A DNA stretch of 64,000 nucleotides from the NCBI GenBank assembly GCA_900471485.1, contig UCEU01000013.1:62001-126000 (forward strand), read 5' to 3'. A program made the translations under genes and the position numbers. Positions 35,577-44,543 of this stretch are shown piece by piece. The stretch's first letter is position 1. Each line of letters starts with the position of its first letter. Source of the stretch: Hyphomicrobiales bacterium. Its GTDB lineage: Bacteria; Pseudomonadota; Alphaproteobacteria; Rhizobiales; Rhizobiaceae. The notes under the pieces are model-generated. The model saw nothing but the letters and a program-made list of their open reading frames with translations, searched no databases and was not told the origin of the DNA.

Positions 35577-36314
35577 ATGACCGATATGAACAACAAGGTA
35601 GTGCTGATCACAGGCGCCAGCAGCGGCATCGGCGCTGCCACGGCCCGAGAGCTGGGTGCCGCCGGCGCAAAGCTGGTCATCGGCGCGCGTAGAACAGGCC
35701 GGCTGGACGCTTTGTGTGAGGAAATCCGTGCCGCCGGCGGTGTCGTGATCTCGAGAGCGCTCGACGTCACAGACCGCAATGATATGCAGGTCTTCGTCGA
35801 TACCGCTGTCGCCGAGTTCGGCCGCGTCGACGTCCTTGTCAACAATGCCGGCGTCATGCCGCTGTCGCTGATGTCCTCGCTGAAGGTCGAGGAATGGGAC
35901 CGGATGATCGACGTCAACATCAAGGGCGTGCTCTATGGCGTCGCCGCCGTGCTGCCCGTCATGAACGCCCAGCAATCCGGCCAGATCATCAACGTCTCCT
36001 CCGTCGGCGGCCTCGCCGTCTCGCCGACCGCGGCCGTCTATTGCGCGACGAAGTACGCGGTGCGGGCGATCTCCGATGGCCTGAGGCAGGAAAACAAGAT
36101 CCTGCGCGTCACCTGCATCTATCCCGGCGTGGTGGAATCCGAACTCGCCGACACCATCACCGAACCCTTCGCCGCCGAAGCCATGGTCGCCTACCGCGCC
36201 GTTGCGCTGAAACCCGACGCCATCGCTCGCGCCATCCTCTACGCCATCGCCCAGCCCGCCGACGTCGACGTCAACGACATCGTCGTGCGTCCGACGGCCA
36301 ATGCCGGGTTGTGA
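35577..36314 (+). CDS. Short-chain dehydrogenase/reductase (SDR family)
   Basis: A 245-residue classical SDR. The NAD(P)-binding motif TGASSGIG is near residue 12, NNAG lies in the middle, a serine in INVSSVGG and the YCATKYAV motif (Tyr and Lys) complete the catalytic set. An arginine in GARRTG after the second strand suggests NADP preference. The start at 35577 follows TTGAGGAG. It is the first gene of a short unit with the Atu4866-domain gene and is divergent from an AraC regulator. The substrate is unknown. Confidence 0.9.
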   Translation: MTDMNNKVVLITGASSGIGAATARELGAAGAKLVIGARRTGRLDALCEEIRAAGGVVISRALDVTDRNDMQVFVDTAVAEFGRVDVLVNNAGVMPLSLMSSLKVEEWDRMIDVNIKGVLYGVAAVLPVMNAQQSGQIINVSSVGGLAVSPTAAVYCATKYAVRAISDGLRQENKILRVTCIYPGVVESELADTITEPFAAEAMVAYRAVALKPDAIARAILYAIAQPADVDVNDIVVRPTANAGL

Positions 36315-36390
36315 GCATGGCCGCCCGCCAATCTCTCGCGGCGGCGCTGATCACCGTGCCGCCGTCAACGCTTTCTCCAAGGATTTCAAG

Positions 36391-36657
36391 ATGCAAACAC
36401 CTCCCAATTCAACCCATCCCTATATCGGCATGTGGATCACCGCCGACGGTCGCATCAGGCAGGAACTGCTGCCCAACGGCCGCTATGACGAAGCACGCGG
36501 CACGGTCAAGAGTGCCTATCAGGGCCGCTACGAGGTGAGGGGACGCCACATCGACTACTGGGACGACACCGGTTTCACCGCAGACGGGGAGTTCGTCGAC
36601 GACGTGCTCCATCATGGCGGCATGGTGTTTTATCGCGATGGCGTAAGGAAGGATTGA
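36391..36657 (+). CDS. Atu4866 domain-containing protein
   Basis: An 88-residue protein matching the domain named after Agrobacterium Atu4866. The characteristic run YIGMWITADGRIRQELLPNG is near the start, followed by GRYEVRGRHIDYWDDTGF and GEFVDDVLHHGGMVFYR. It is a small beta-barrel-like protein with many Trp/Tyr, probably ligand-binding. The start is the ATG at 36391 with AAGGA upstream. It follows the SDR gene by 76 bases; the AraC-SDR-Atu4866 arrangement recurs in rhizobia, so a common function is likely though unknown. Confidence 0.82.
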   Translation: MQTPPNSTHPYIGMWITADGRIRQELLPNGRYDEARGTVKSAYQGRYEVRGRHIDYWDDTGFTADGEFVDDVLHHGGMVFYRDGVRKD

Positions 36658-36804
36658 GGGACACCACTCGCGAATGATGAGGCGGGTCGCACCCTTTTGT
36701 TCTGCAGAATTACCAGGGCCAAGTCGCGCGTCTCCGCCCACGCTTCGCGCCAAGATCGACCTGTGGAGAGATTTACGCCAAACGGCGAGGTAGAAGCGAG
36801 CGAC

Positions 36805-36870
36805 TGCCCCAGCAAATCTCCCCCACCTGTGAGGGGAGATGCCCGGCAGGGCAGAGGGGGGTATGCCTCG
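36805..36870. repeat. Rhizobial mosaic intergenic palindrome (second copy type)
   Basis: ATCTCCCC (36816-36823) and GGGGAGAT (36833-36840) form a perfect stem, followed by GCCCGGCAGGGC and AGAGGGGGGT. This is another piece of the rhizobial intergenic mosaic. The rest of 36658-36936 shows no gene. Confidence 0.65.
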
Positions 36871-36936
36871 CGCCAAGTTAGCTTGTCGAGCAAATCGCAA
36901 AGGCCAGGCGTTCGCCCAACCCATCGACCAATCCGC

Positions 36937-38853
36937 TTACCCGGCAAACCCGACAGCCGCCGGCCGCCCAAGCGCCTTGAAAACGGTGCTCACGATCCCG
37001 GCCCGGTCGAGCCCGGCCTGGGCGTTCATCACCTCGGGCTTCGCCTGCTCCACCCAGAGGTCTGGCATGACCAGCGAGCGCACCTTCAGCCCGTTGTCGA
37101 GCAGGCCCTCGGTCGCCAGGAACTGCAGCACATGGCTGCCGAAGCCGCCGACCGCGCCTTCTTCAACCGTGATCAGCATCTCGTGGTGACGCGCCAGCTG
37201 ACGGATCAGGTCGTGGTCGAGTGGCTTGGCGAAGCGCGCATCGGCAACCGTGGTCGAAAGGCCCGCGGCATCAAGGTCTTCGGCGGCGAGCATGCAGTCC
37301 GCCAGGCGCGTGCCGAAGGAGAGCAGCGCCACCTTGGTACCTTCCTTGACGATGCGGCCCTTGCCGATCTGCAGGATTTCGCCGCGAACCGGCATGTCGA
37401 CGCCCACGCCTTCGCCGCGCGGATAGCGGAAGGAGATCGGGCCGGAGTCATAGGCGGCCGCCGTGCGCACCATGTGCTTCAATTCCGCCTCGTCGGCTGC
37501 GGCCATGACGACGAAGCCAGGCAACGTCGCGAGGAAGGTCGTGTCGAACGAGCCCGCATGCGTCGGGCCGTCGGCGCCAACGAAGCCGGCGCGGTCGATC
37601 GGGAAGCGCACCGGCAAGCCCTGGATCGCCACATCGTGCACCACCTGGTCGAAGGCGCGCTGCAGGAAGGTCGAATAAAGTGCTGTAAACGGCTTGTAGC
37701 CCTCGGCGGCGAGCCCGGCCGCGAAGGTCACGGCATGCTGCTCGGCAATGCCGACATCGAAACAGCGCGACGGAAACACGCTTGCCAGCTTGTCCAGTCC
37801 CGTGCCGCTCGGCATGGCGGCGGTGATGCCGACGATCTTGTCGTCGAGCTCGGCTTCCTGCACCAGCGCTTCGGCAAACACATTGGTGTAGCTCGGCGCA
37901 TTCGGCTTCACCTTCGCCTGCGCGCCGGTGATGACATCGAACTTGTTGACGCCGTGATACTTGTCGGCGGCGGCTTCCGCCGGCGCATAGCCCTTGCCCT
38001 TCTGCGTGACGACATGGATCAGCACCGGCCCATGCGCATTGTCGCGCACATTGCGCAGCACGGGCAGCAGGTGCTCGAAGGAGTGACCGTCGATCGGGCC
38101 GATATGATAAAAGCCCATCTCCTCGAACATGGTGCCGCCGGTCACATAGCCGCGGGCATGCTCGACGGCGCGGGTAATGGCGCGATCGACCGATTTGCCG
38201 AGATAGCTGGTGAGCTTCTTGCCGACCTCGCGCATGCCCATATAGGTGCGGCCCGAGGCCAGACGCGCCAGATAGGCGCTCATGGCGCCGGTCGGCGGCG
38301 CGATCGACATATCGTTGTCGTTGAGGATGACGATCAGCCGCGCATCGAGCGCGCCGGCATTGTTCAGCGCCTCATAGGCCATGCCCGCCGACATCGCGCC
38401 GTCGCCGATGACGGCGATCACGTTGCGCTTGGTGCCGGAGAGATCAGACGCCACGGCCATGCCGAGGCCTGCCGAGATCGAGGTCGAGGAATGCGCGGCG
38501 CCGAAGGGGTCGTATTCGCTTTCGGCGCGGCGGGTAAAGCCCGAGAGCCCGCCTTCCTGGCGCAGCGTGCGGATGCGGTCGCGCCGGCCGGTCAGGATCT
38601 TGTGCGGATAACACTGGTGCCCGACATCGAAGATCAGCTTGTCGTCAGGTGTGTTGAAGACATTGTGAACGGCAATCGTCAGCTCGACAACGCCGAGGCC
38701 GGCGCCCAGATGCCCGCCCGTCTTCGACACAGCGTCGATCATCTCGTCGCGCACCTCGCGCGCAAGCTGCGGCAGGTCGCGATCCTCCAGCTTTCGGAGG
38801 TCGGCCGGATAGGTCACTTTATCCAGCAGCGGCGTCTTCGGCGGTTGTGTCAC
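36937..38853 (-). CDS. dxs: 1-deoxy-D-xylulose-5-phosphate synthase
   Basis: A 638-residue thiamine-diphosphate enzyme that joins pyruvate and glyceraldehyde 3-phosphate in the first step of the MEP isoprenoid pathway. The catalytic His context [16 protein letters not shown], the [13 protein letters not shown] segment, the ThDP motif [18 protein letters not shown] and the transketolase-like [15 protein letters not shown] are all present. Length is normal (620-640). It stands alone between a repeat and a pirin gene; its leader holds a striking hairpin with a 10-base direct repeat. The tlyA gene, often nearby in relatives, is 8 kb away here. Confidence 0.96.
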   Translation of the reverse strand: MTQPPKTPLLDKVTYPADLRKLEDRDLPQLAREVRDEMIDAVSKTGGHLGAGLGVVELTIAVHNVFNTPDDKLIFDVGHQCYPHKILTGRRDRIRTLRQEGGLSGFTRRAESEYDPFGAAHSSTSISAGLGMAVASDLSGTKRNVIAVIGDGAMSAGMAYEALNNAGALDARLIVILNDNDMSIAPPTGAMSAYLARLASGRTYMGMREVGKKLTSYLGKSVDRAITRAVEHARGYVTGGTMFEEMGFYHIGPIDGHSFEHLLPVLRNVRDNAHGPVLIHVVTQKGKGYAPAEAAADKYHGVNKFDVITGAQAKVKPNAPSYTNVFAEALVQEAELDDKIVGITAAMPSGTGLDKLASVFPSRCFDVGIAEQHAVTFAAGLAAEGYKPFTALYSTFLQRAFDQVVHDVAIQGLPVRFPIDRAGFVGADGPTHAGSFDTTFLATLPGFVVMAAADEAELKHMVRTAAAYDSGPISFRYPRGEGVGVDMPVRGEILQIGKGRIVKEGTKVALLSFGTRLADCMLAAEDLDAAGLSTTVADARFAKPLDHDLIRQLARHHEMLITVEEGAVGGFGSHVLQFLATEGLLDNGLKVRSLVMPDLWVEQAKPEVMNAQAGLDRAGIVSTVFKALGRPAAVGFAG

Positions 38854-38872
38854 GGGTGGGCACTCTTTCTTG

Positions 38873-38909
38873 TGATTCTTGGGCCATGCGATTCTTGGGG
38901 CGCATGGCC
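38873..38909 (-). promoter_or_regulatory. Hairpin in the dxs leader
   Basis: GGCCATGCG (38882-38890) and CGCATGGCC (38901-38909) form a perfect 9-bp stem, 28 bases before the dxs start codon. GATTCTTGGG is repeated at 38873-38882 and 38890-38899. No T-run follows on either strand. It may be a regulatory leader or a terminator for the upstream pirin gene. Confidence 0.45.
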
Positions 38910-38974
38910 TTCAGCCATAAATTGCGGTGAAAAAAGTCGATTTCAAGAACCGCAACGATCCTTTCTAGATGAGA

Positions 38975-39898
38975 TCAGCCCTCGGGCAAAGGGACGAATT
39001 CCTCTTCATCCCCCGGAACGATGTCGAAACGCCCGGTCCGCCACTCTTCCTTGGCCTTTTCGATCCGCTCTTTCGATGACGAAACGAAGTTCCACCAGAT
39101 GTAGCGCTTCGAGTTCAGCGCAGCACCCCCGAAGAGCATGAGATGACAGCCTTGGCTGCCGCCTTCGAGCGTGATCGCGTCACCCGGGCGGAAGACCAGC
39201 AACTGGTCGGCTGCGAAACGATCGCCCGCGATCACGACCTCGCCCGACAGCACATAGACCGCTCGCTCCTCGTGTGCGGCGGCAAACGGAAAGCGCACGC
39301 CGGCATCGAGATTGATGTCGGCATAGAGCGTGTCGGAAAACACCTTCACCGGCGAGGCCATGCCCTCGAACGCACCGATGACGACGCGCCCGCGCACGCC
39401 GCGCTCGTCGATCACGGGCATCTCGCTTCTTTCCGTATGCGCGAAGGAAGGATCGATCTCCTCCTTGTCGTCAGGCAGCGCCAGCCATGTCTGCAGCCCG
39501 GACATCAAAAGCGGATGGCCGCGCAGATTGTCCGGCGTGCGCTCCGAATGCACGATCCCGCGCCCCGCCGTCATCAGGTTGATATCTCCAGGCCGGATCA
39601 CCTTCTCGGTGCCGAGGCTGTCGAGATGACGGATCTCGCCGTCGAACAGATAGGTCACGGTCGACAACCCGATATGCGGATGCGGCTTCACATCGAGCGC
39701 CTCGTTCGGCTTCAATATCGCCGGTCCCATGCGATCAAAAAAGATGAACGGCCCCACCAGCCGCCGCTGCCTGGTCGGCAGCGCCCGCCGCACCTGAAAC
39801 CCGCCGATATCGCTGGTGCGCGGAATGATCAGGTTCTCGATCGCATCACAGGCGAAGGCATCGCCGGGCAGCGGGTCTTTACCGGGAAAGAAGGACAT
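38975..39898 (-). CDS. Pirin family protein
   Basis: A 307-residue double-cupin protein. The metal-binding N-terminal cupin shows PHPHIGLSTVTYLFDGEIRH and MTAGRGIVHSER, giving the usual His/Glu set. The C-terminal half (about 170-290) is the pirin_C domain. Some bacterial pirins are quercetinases, others bind enzymes or act as redox sensors; the sequence does not decide between them. It lies upstream of dxs on the same strand with a 120-base gap, so it may have separate control. Confidence 0.88.
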   Translation of the reverse strand: MSFFPGKDPLPGDAFACDAIENLIIPRTSDIGGFQVRRALPTRQRRLVGPFIFFDRMGPAILKPNEALDVKPHPHIGLSTVTYLFDGEIRHLDSLGTEKVIRPGDINLMTAGRGIVHSERTPDNLRGHPLLMSGLQTWLALPDDKEEIDPSFAHTERSEMPVIDERGVRGRVVIGAFEGMASPVKVFSDTLYADINLDAGVRFPFAAAHEERAVYVLSGEVVIAGDRFAADQLLVFRPGDAITLEGGSQGCHLMLFGGAALNSKRYIWWNFVSSSKERIEKAKEEWRTGRFDIVPGDEEEFVPLPEG

Positions 39899-39943
39899 GG
39901 GGGATCTCCATTCGCGAAAGCGGTCAGGTTACCGGCTGAAGCA

Positions 39944-40003
39944 GCCAATAGCCAGTCATGCCGTTCATTGCAATTGACCGGCTATGGCGTCGGATGTCAT
40001 AGT
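39944..40003 (+). promoter_or_regulatory. Candidate promoter and operator of the toxin-antitoxin operon
   Basis: TTGACC (39974-39979) and CATAGT (39998-40003) form a sigma70-like promoter with an 18-base spacer, ending only 6 bases before the ATG at 40010. The imperfect inverted repeat GCCAATAGCC (39944-39953) and GGCTATGGC (39980-39988) brackets the -35 box and could bind the antitoxin. Confidence 0.5.
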
Positions 40004-40009
40004 GCCTGT

Positions 40010-40300
40010 ATGAAGGCTGAGCTGCTCTTTCGTGAACGTATCATCTATGACGATGGGGCCATTCTCGAAATGACCATCTGGCGTGTTCCCGATCGGGTGC
40101 CGCCATCGCGGCATTTCCTGAAATATGCGCTCTTCTATGGCCTGCCCGGTGAGCGGCTTGTCCTTTACGACAATGAGCGCGGCAAGGGAGACCATCGGCA
40201 CTATGGAGCGCGCGAGGAAACATATCAGTTCGTCTCGATAGAGCGCCTGGTGGCAGACTTCAAAAGGGATGTCGAGCAATTGAGAGGTGAAGCGATATGA
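40010..40300 (+). CDS. TumE/DUF6516-type putative toxin
   Basis: A 96-residue protein resembling the DUF6516 family, now described as TumE-type toxins of toxin-antitoxin systems. It begins with a beta-rich AELLFRERIIYDDGAILEMT and has a strongly basic/aromatic centre (RVPPSRHFLKYALFYGLPGE, then YDNERGKGDHRHYG). The catalytic basis is unknown. It overlaps the following helix-turn-helix gene by 4 bases (ATGA), the normal layout for a toxin followed by its antitoxin. The start codon lies only a few bases after the apparent -10 box, with no ribosome site, so the mRNA may be leaderless. Confidence 0.75.
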   Translation: MKAELLFRERIIYDDGAILEMTIWRVPDRVPPSRHFLKYALFYGLPGERLVLYDNERGKGDHRHYGAREETYQFVSIERLVADFKRDVEQLRGEAI

Positions 40301-40647
40301 GCAAGGAGATCGAACTTCACGTTGGGGGAACCTTCGACCAGACAGCCGGCCGCTTTGTCGATGCCTGGCATCGTGCCGAAGGGGGCGAGCCCGTGTCCGA
40401 GGAGCATCTGACCTTCGTCGACTGGGAAGCCTTTTCTCGCACCATGACGGCGAAAAGGCTGGAACTGCTGCGCCACCTTCATCGCAATCCGCAGACGAGC
40501 ATCTCGGCGCTGGCAAAGAGCCTGAAGCGCGATTACCGCAGGGTGCACGAGGATGTCGAAATCCTGTCGGAAGCCGGATTGATCGAGCGCGACGGCAACG
40601 GGCTGCGCACCGGCTATGATGAGATCAGGACGGTGATCGCCCTCTAG
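40297..40647 (+). CDS. Winged-helix antitoxin / transcriptional regulator (HVO_A0114 type)
   Basis: A 116-residue protein with a C-terminal winged helix (ELLRHLHRNPQTSISALAKS, then RVHEDVEILSEAGLIERD). This type of MarR-like DNA-binding protein is the usual partner of TumE/DUF6516 toxins. The N-terminal 45 residues probably bind the toxin. Translation is coupled to the toxin gene by a 4-base overlap. It likely represses the shared promoter, perhaps through the inverted repeat around the -35 box. No DNA-cleaving or kinase motif is seen. Confidence 0.78.
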   Translation: MSKEIELHVGGTFDQTAGRFVDAWHRAEGGEPVSEEHLTFVDWEAFSRTMTAKRLELLRHLHRNPQTSISALAKSLKRDYRRVHEDVEILSEAGLIERDGNGLRTGYDEIRTVIAL

Positions 40648-40659
40648 AGCCGTCCGCTT

Positions 40660-40742
40660 TTCTTCGAATCACGGAAGTGCTCTATGCTTTTGCTTAAACG
40701 CAATTCCAGACGGAAAACCGCTTCGCACTTTTCCTGGAATGC
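40660..40742. repeat. Rhizobiales intergenic repeat with hairpin
   Basis: ATTCCA/TGGAAT and GGAAAA/TTTTCC form nested stems around CCGCTTCGCAC (40703-40740). The sequence belongs to a family of short palindromic repeats with AAAACCGCTTCGCACTTTT-like cores found between genes in Rhizobiales. It may also end transcription of the antitoxin or xseB gene. Confidence 0.6.
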
Positions 40743-40749
40743 TCCAACC

Positions 40750-41016
40750 TCAAGCTCCATCCAGCGGCTCGACGCCCTGCGGCTTGCCCGCGCGGTCGAG
40801 GCGGATTTTCTCGATACGGTTTTCGGCGGCTGAGAGCAGTGTTTCGCAATGCTTCTTCAGGGTTTCGCCGCGCTCGTAAATCTCGATGGATTCGTCCAGC
40901 GCCACGTCGCCGCGTTCCAGGCGCGCAACGATGCTTTCCAGTTCGGCGACCGCCTTTTCGAAGGAAAGGCCTGATACCTCCGGCCCCGATACCCCTGGCT
41001 TGACGCTATCCGTCAT
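40750..41016 (-). CDS. xseB: Exodeoxyribonuclease VII small subunit
   Basis: An 88-residue protein with the standard XseB core: [40 protein letters not shown] and [15 protein letters not shown]. It assembles with XseA to digest single-stranded DNA during repair; xseA is not in the window. The ATG at 41016 is chosen because GAGAGG lies at proper distance; a TTG two codons upstream is also in frame. It is 2 bases past the stop of the HDAC-like gene, so the two are co-transcribed. Confidence 0.93.
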   Translation of the reverse strand: MTDSVKPGVSGPEVSGLSFEKAVAELESIVARLERGDVALDESIEIYERGETLKKHCETLLSAAENRIEKIRLDRAGKPQGVEPLDGA

Positions 41017-41018
41017 GC

Positions 41019-41954
41019 TCAACCTCTCATCATTCTCAGAATATGCAGCCCGGCCGATTCGGCGAGCCCTTCCAGATCATAGCCGCCTTCCAGAAGGCTG
41101 ACGACCCGGTTGCCGGCACTTTTGTCGGCGACCTCGAGCAGCCGCCCGGTCGCCCAGTCGAAATCCTCGCCGACAAGGTTGATCTGCGCCAGCGGATCGC
41201 GGTGGTGCGCGTCGAAACCGGCCGAGATGATGACGAGATCAGGCCGGAAATCGTAAAGCGCCGGCAGCACGCGCGACTTGAAGGCCTCGCGGAAATGGTC
41301 GCTGCCGACATTCGGCGAGAGCGGCGCGTTCACGATCGTGCCGTGCTTGCCGGTCTCGTCCTTGGCGCCGCTGCCGGGATAGAGCGGCATCTGGTGGGTC
41401 GAGCAGAAGAGCACCGAGGGATCGTCCCAGAACACGTCCTGTGTGCCGTTGCCATGGTGCACGTCCCAGTCGACGATCGCGACCCGCTCGGCGCCGTAGG
41501 TCCTCTGCGCATGGCGCGCCGCGATGGCGGCATTGTTGAAGAAGCAGAAGCCCATCGCCTTGGATTTCTCGGCATGGTGACCGGGTGGGCGCGAGGCGAC
41601 GAAGACGTTGTCGGCCTTGCCGGTGAACACGTCGTCGATCGCGGCCATCGCCCCGCCGACGCCTGTCAGCGCCGCCTGCAGGCTCTTCGGGCTGGCATAG
41701 GTGTCGGCCTCGAGCTGGTTGATCTCGCCGTCCTCTTCGGGGATCTGCCGCATCACCGCGAAGAGATGCTCTTCGGGATGCGCGAGCAGGATGGCGTCCT
41801 CGTTCGCCTGCGGCGCCTCGCGGCGCTCCAGCCGCTCGAAGTTCGGATGCTCCAGCGCGACATTGATCGCCCGCAGTCTGTCGGACCGCTCAGGGTGCCC
41901 CTCCGGCGTCACATGCTCGAGAAAGATCGGGTGTTCGTAAAGGCGGGTGCTCAT
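41019..41954 (-). CDS. Histone deacetylase-like amidohydrolase
   Basis: A 311-residue arginase-deacetylase-fold protein. The zinc and catalytic residues are in [33 protein letters not shown] and [14 protein letters not shown]. Bacterial members deacetylate acetylpolyamines or other acetylated amines (as in AphA, HDLP and AcuC). The substrate is not known here. It is upstream of xseB in one unit, a link conserved in rhizobia that does not explain a shared function. Confidence 0.9.
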   Translation of the reverse strand: MSTRLYEHPIFLEHVTPEGHPERSDRLRAINVALEHPNFERLERREAPQANEDAILLAHPEEHLFAVMRQIPEEDGEINQLEADTYASPKSLQAALTGVGGAMAAIDDVFTGKADNVFVASRPPGHHAEKSKAMGFCFFNNAAIAARHAQRTYGAERVAIVDWDVHHGNGTQDVFWDDPSVLFCSTHQMPLYPGSGAKDETGKHGTIVNAPLSPNVGSDHFREAFKSRVLPALYDFRPDLVIISAGFDAHHRDPLAQINLVGEDFDWATGRLLEVADKSAGNRVVSLLEGGYDLEGLAESAGLHILRMMRG

Positions 41955-42171
41955 CGGTTCACTCTATCCGTCTGTCCGCGTGCGATCCACAGCAGATGGG
42001 GCCGGTTGCCACGATTTCAACAACGGCGCACGGTTGACCGGCCGATGCCGCGTGCACGCAGGAGGACACGAAAATCGCCTCTGAAACAACGCACTAGAGC
42101 GTGATCTCCACGAAAATCGCTTACGCTTTGCCGCACCTTGTTTTATCATCCGGAGAGGGGATTGAGGGCAG

Positions 42172-42579
42172 ATGGCGATGAACGACATACCGCGATCGAA
42201 TGTGGTTGAGATGCATGTGCCGTTTCGCGACGTCGACATGAACGGCCAGATGTTTCTCGGGTCCTACATCGCCTATGCGGAATCCGTGCTCGCCAATTTC
42301 TGGACTTCGCGGCCGCAATTGGAAGACGAACCGCTCTACGTCGCCTCCAAGGTCACCTGCATCCTGCACCGGCCACTGCGTTTCGACGAGAAGGTGTCCT
42401 TCACCCCCTCGGTCGACAAGATCGGCCTGCGCTCGGTGGGCTTCATCATCGCGGCCATGACCGGCGGCGAACATGCCGCCGAGGTGGAGATCATCTGGCA
42501 AGCGCGATCGCCGGAAGACCAGCTGCCAGTGCCGCTGCCGGAGATCACCCGCGACTGGCTGTATGGTTTCGTGGATTAG
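42172..42579 (+). CDS. Hotdog-fold acyl-CoA thioesterase-like protein
   Basis: A 135-residue protein of 4HBT/YbgC type. The N-terminal segment FRDVDMNGQMFLGSYIAYAE corresponds to the family D-x-D/N-x-x-G-H active-site region, with Asn-Gly in place of the common Asn-His, so activity is uncertain. Hydrophobic strands (VTCILHRPLRFDEKVSF) complete the fold. The ATG has a GGGATTGAGGG-type ribosome site region. It converges with bioY with only one base between stops. The 42090-42140 stretch upstream carries a fragment of a Rhizobiales short repeat (CTAGAGCGTGATC). Confidence 0.75.
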   Translation: MAMNDIPRSNVVEMHVPFRDVDMNGQMFLGSYIAYAESVLANFWTSRPQLEDEPLYVASKVTCILHRPLRFDEKVSFTPSVDKIGLRSVGFIIAAMTGGEHAAEVEIIWQARSPEDQLPVPLPEITRDWLYGFVD

Positions 42580-42580
42580 C

Positions 42581-43144
42581 CTAGCCTCGCGCCGGCAGCA
42601 GCGGGTAGCCCACCATGACGGCGCGGCCGACCAGTGCGGCGACGAAGGCCTTGAGGATGTCGCCGGGAATAAAGGCCATCGAGCCGAGGAATGCCGTGCT
42701 GAAGTCGATTTTGGCGGCGAAGGTCAGGTAGACGATGCCGAAGGCGTAGAGCACGACCACACCGCCCAGCACCGCCGCCAGGAAGAAGCCCGAGGTTTGC
42801 GCGAAGGCGGATTGTCCCTCCCGCACCAGCGTCTGGCTGATATAGCCCGTCGTCAGCGCCGCGAACACCCAGCCGATCAGGAAGCCGGTAGTGGGGGCTG
42901 CGAAGGCGGCAAGGCCGCCGCGTCCGCCTGAAAGCACCGGCAGGCCGATGGCGACCAGCACCAATACGATCAGCACCGCGATTGTCCCGCGCCGCGCCCC
43001 GAGCGCCACGCCGGCCATCATGACGCCGAGAGATTGCGCGGTGATCGGCACCGGAATGAAGCCGAGCGTGATCGGCGGCAGCAGTCCGAGCGCAACGATG
43101 ATGGCGGCGAAGAGGGCGGAGAGGACGAGGTCGCGGGTGCTCAT
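42581..43144 (-). CDS. bioY: Biotin transporter substrate-binding S component BioY
   Basis: A 187-residue membrane protein with six hydrophobic segments. The BioY signature LGFIPVPITAQSLGVMMAG and the later GGRGGLAAFAAPTTGFLIGW are clear. BioY binds biotin and, with BioM and BioN, forms an energy-coupling-factor importer. The start at 43144 follows GGAG; an ATG six codons upstream is in frame but less well placed. It is last in the operon bioM-bioN-bioY. No BioR site of good quality is seen upstream of bioM. Confidence 0.93.
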   Translation of the reverse strand: MSTRDLVLSALFAAIIVALGLLPPITLGFIPVPITAQSLGVMMAGVALGARRGTIAVLIVLVLVAIGLPVLSGGRGGLAAFAAPTTGFLIGWVFAALTTGYISQTLVREGQSAFAQTSGFFLAAVLGGVVVLYAFGIVYLTFAAKIDFSTAFLGSMAFIPGDILKAFVAALVGRAVMVGYPLLPARG

Positions 43145-43168
43145 GGGGGCTCCGTGTTTCAATTTCTG

Positions 43169-43777
43169 CTAATTCACATGCCGTCGAATGCCGCGGGCGT
43201 CAATCGCGGCCGCGATGTTATCCGCATCCTTGAGGGTAAGGATGATCAGCGGTACCAGCACGGTCGTCGGCCGCAGCTTGATGCCGCGCGCCGCATGAGC
43301 TTCGCGGATGGCATGATAGCGGCTCAGAATTTCAGGCACGAAACGCACGACAAGCCCGACCGCAAGTCCGACATCGTCAGCGCGCAACAGGCCGAGCCGT
43401 TCCAGCGGCCGCGCCTGAAGCGTGATCTCGTCCATGAACTGCGTGACTGACGTCGTCGCGGTGACGGATGCCGCAAACAGCATCAGCGCCGTCAGCCGCA
43501 ACAACGCAATGACGGCCTCGTGCCAGGGATTGAAGGCGAGGCTGAACAGGGCGACGATCACGATCGTCAGGAAGACCGGCCTCAACCGTGTCAACGCGGC
43601 GCGCAAGGGCAGGCCGATGCTCAGATAGACGGCAGCAGTTGCCGCGACGGCGGCCGCAAGCAGCGCGACATTGGTGGTCGCAAACAGCAGAATGCCGAGA
43701 AGTGCCAGAACGATCAGCTTCGCCCGGGCCGAAAGCCGGTGCATCGCGCTGCTGCCTTCGACGAAGAGCGATTGCAT
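43169..43777 (-). CDS. bioN: Biotin ECF transporter T component BioN
   Basis: A 202-residue membrane protein of the EcfT/CbiQ type. After several hydrophobic helices come the coupling-helix motifs with Ala-Arg-Gly: IREAHAARGIKL and IAAAIDARGIRRHVN. These grip the ATPase and are diagnostic. The start (MQSLFVEGSSAMHRL) matches the family start. It overlaps the bioM stop by one base and precedes bioY by 24 bases. Confidence 0.92.
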   Translation of the reverse strand: MQSLFVEGSSAMHRLSARAKLIVLALLGILLFATTNVALLAAAVAATAAVYLSIGLPLRAALTRLRPVFLTIVIVALFSLAFNPWHEAVIALLRLTALMLFAASVTATTSVTQFMDEITLQARPLERLGLLRADDVGLAVGLVVRFVPEILSRYHAIREAHAARGIKLRPTTVLVPLIILTLKDADNIAAAIDARGIRRHVN

Positions 43778-44451
43778 CAGCCGGCGATCTCCCGGTAACG
43801 GCGAACGGCCTCGGCCGGGCGCGCATCGGCCACGAGTTGCCCTTCGTGAAAGACCAGCACGCGATCGTAACAGGAAACGAGGTCGAGATCGTGGGTGATG
43901 ACGATCGTCTGCTCATGCAGGTCGTCGATCAGCTTCTGCACCAGGCCGCGATTGCGCAGGTCGAGCTGGTTCGTCGGCTCGTCGAGGATGAGGATGCCGG
44001 GATCCGTCGCCAGCACCGAGCACAGGGCCGCGACCTGAAGTTCTCCGCCCGAGAGCTCGTGGGCGCGGCGGTCGGCGAGGTGTGCCGCGTTGAAACGCGC
44101 CAACACCGCCTCGACCTTGGCGTCGATCTCGGCCTTGCTCAGGCCACGGCCTTTCAGTCCGAAGGCGATGTCATCGCGCACGATGGGCAGGATGATCTGG
44201 TTCTGCGGCGATTGAAAGATGAAGCCGACCGCGCCGGGACCGCTCTTCTCGTCCGCCGTGTCGCGACCGTCGACCAGCACCCGCCCGGTCGTCGGCTTCG
44301 TCAGGCCGTTGATGAGCCGCGCGAAGGTCGTCTTGCCGGAGCCGTTGAGCCCGATGATGCCGATGCGGCGCTCGCTGATCTCAAGCGTCAGCGGCTGCAG
44401 CGCGACCCGTTTTCCATAGCTGACGCCGGCGCCTTCGAAGCGGATATCCAA
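43777..44451 (-). CDS. bioM: Biotin ECF transporter ATPase BioM
   Basis: A 224-residue ABC ATPase with Walker A GLNGSGKTT, Q-loop IFQSPQNQI, signature ELSGGELQ, Walker B GILILDEPTNQLDL and the switch histidine in VITHDLDL. It drives biotin uptake with BioN and BioY, which are coded directly downstream. It is divergent from the YcaQ-like gene with 92 bases between. No other biotin gene is in the window. Confidence 0.93.
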   Translation of the reverse strand: MDIRFEGAGVSYGKRVALQPLTLEISERRIGIIGLNGSGKTTFARLINGLTKPTTGRVLVDGRDTADEKSGPGAVGFIFQSPQNQIILPIVRDDIAFGLKGRGLSKAEIDAKVEAVLARFNAAHLADRRAHELSGGELQVAALCSVLATDPGILILDEPTNQLDLRNRGLVQKLIDDLHEQTIVITHDLDLVSCYDRVLVFHEGQLVADARPAEAVRRYREIAG

Positions 44452-44543
44452 TCGATCCCCCTGACTTGATCCGCCGCTCTATAAACCAATGCCGGCCCTG
44501 AGATAACGGGTGGCGGGGAATATTTTCCGGATTATGCTGGGCC

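Noticed and set aside
44469..44486. Possible BioR operator upstream of bioM (CTCTATAAACC region)
   Set aside because: It matches only about 7 of 10 positions of the BioR palindrome and has no symmetry.
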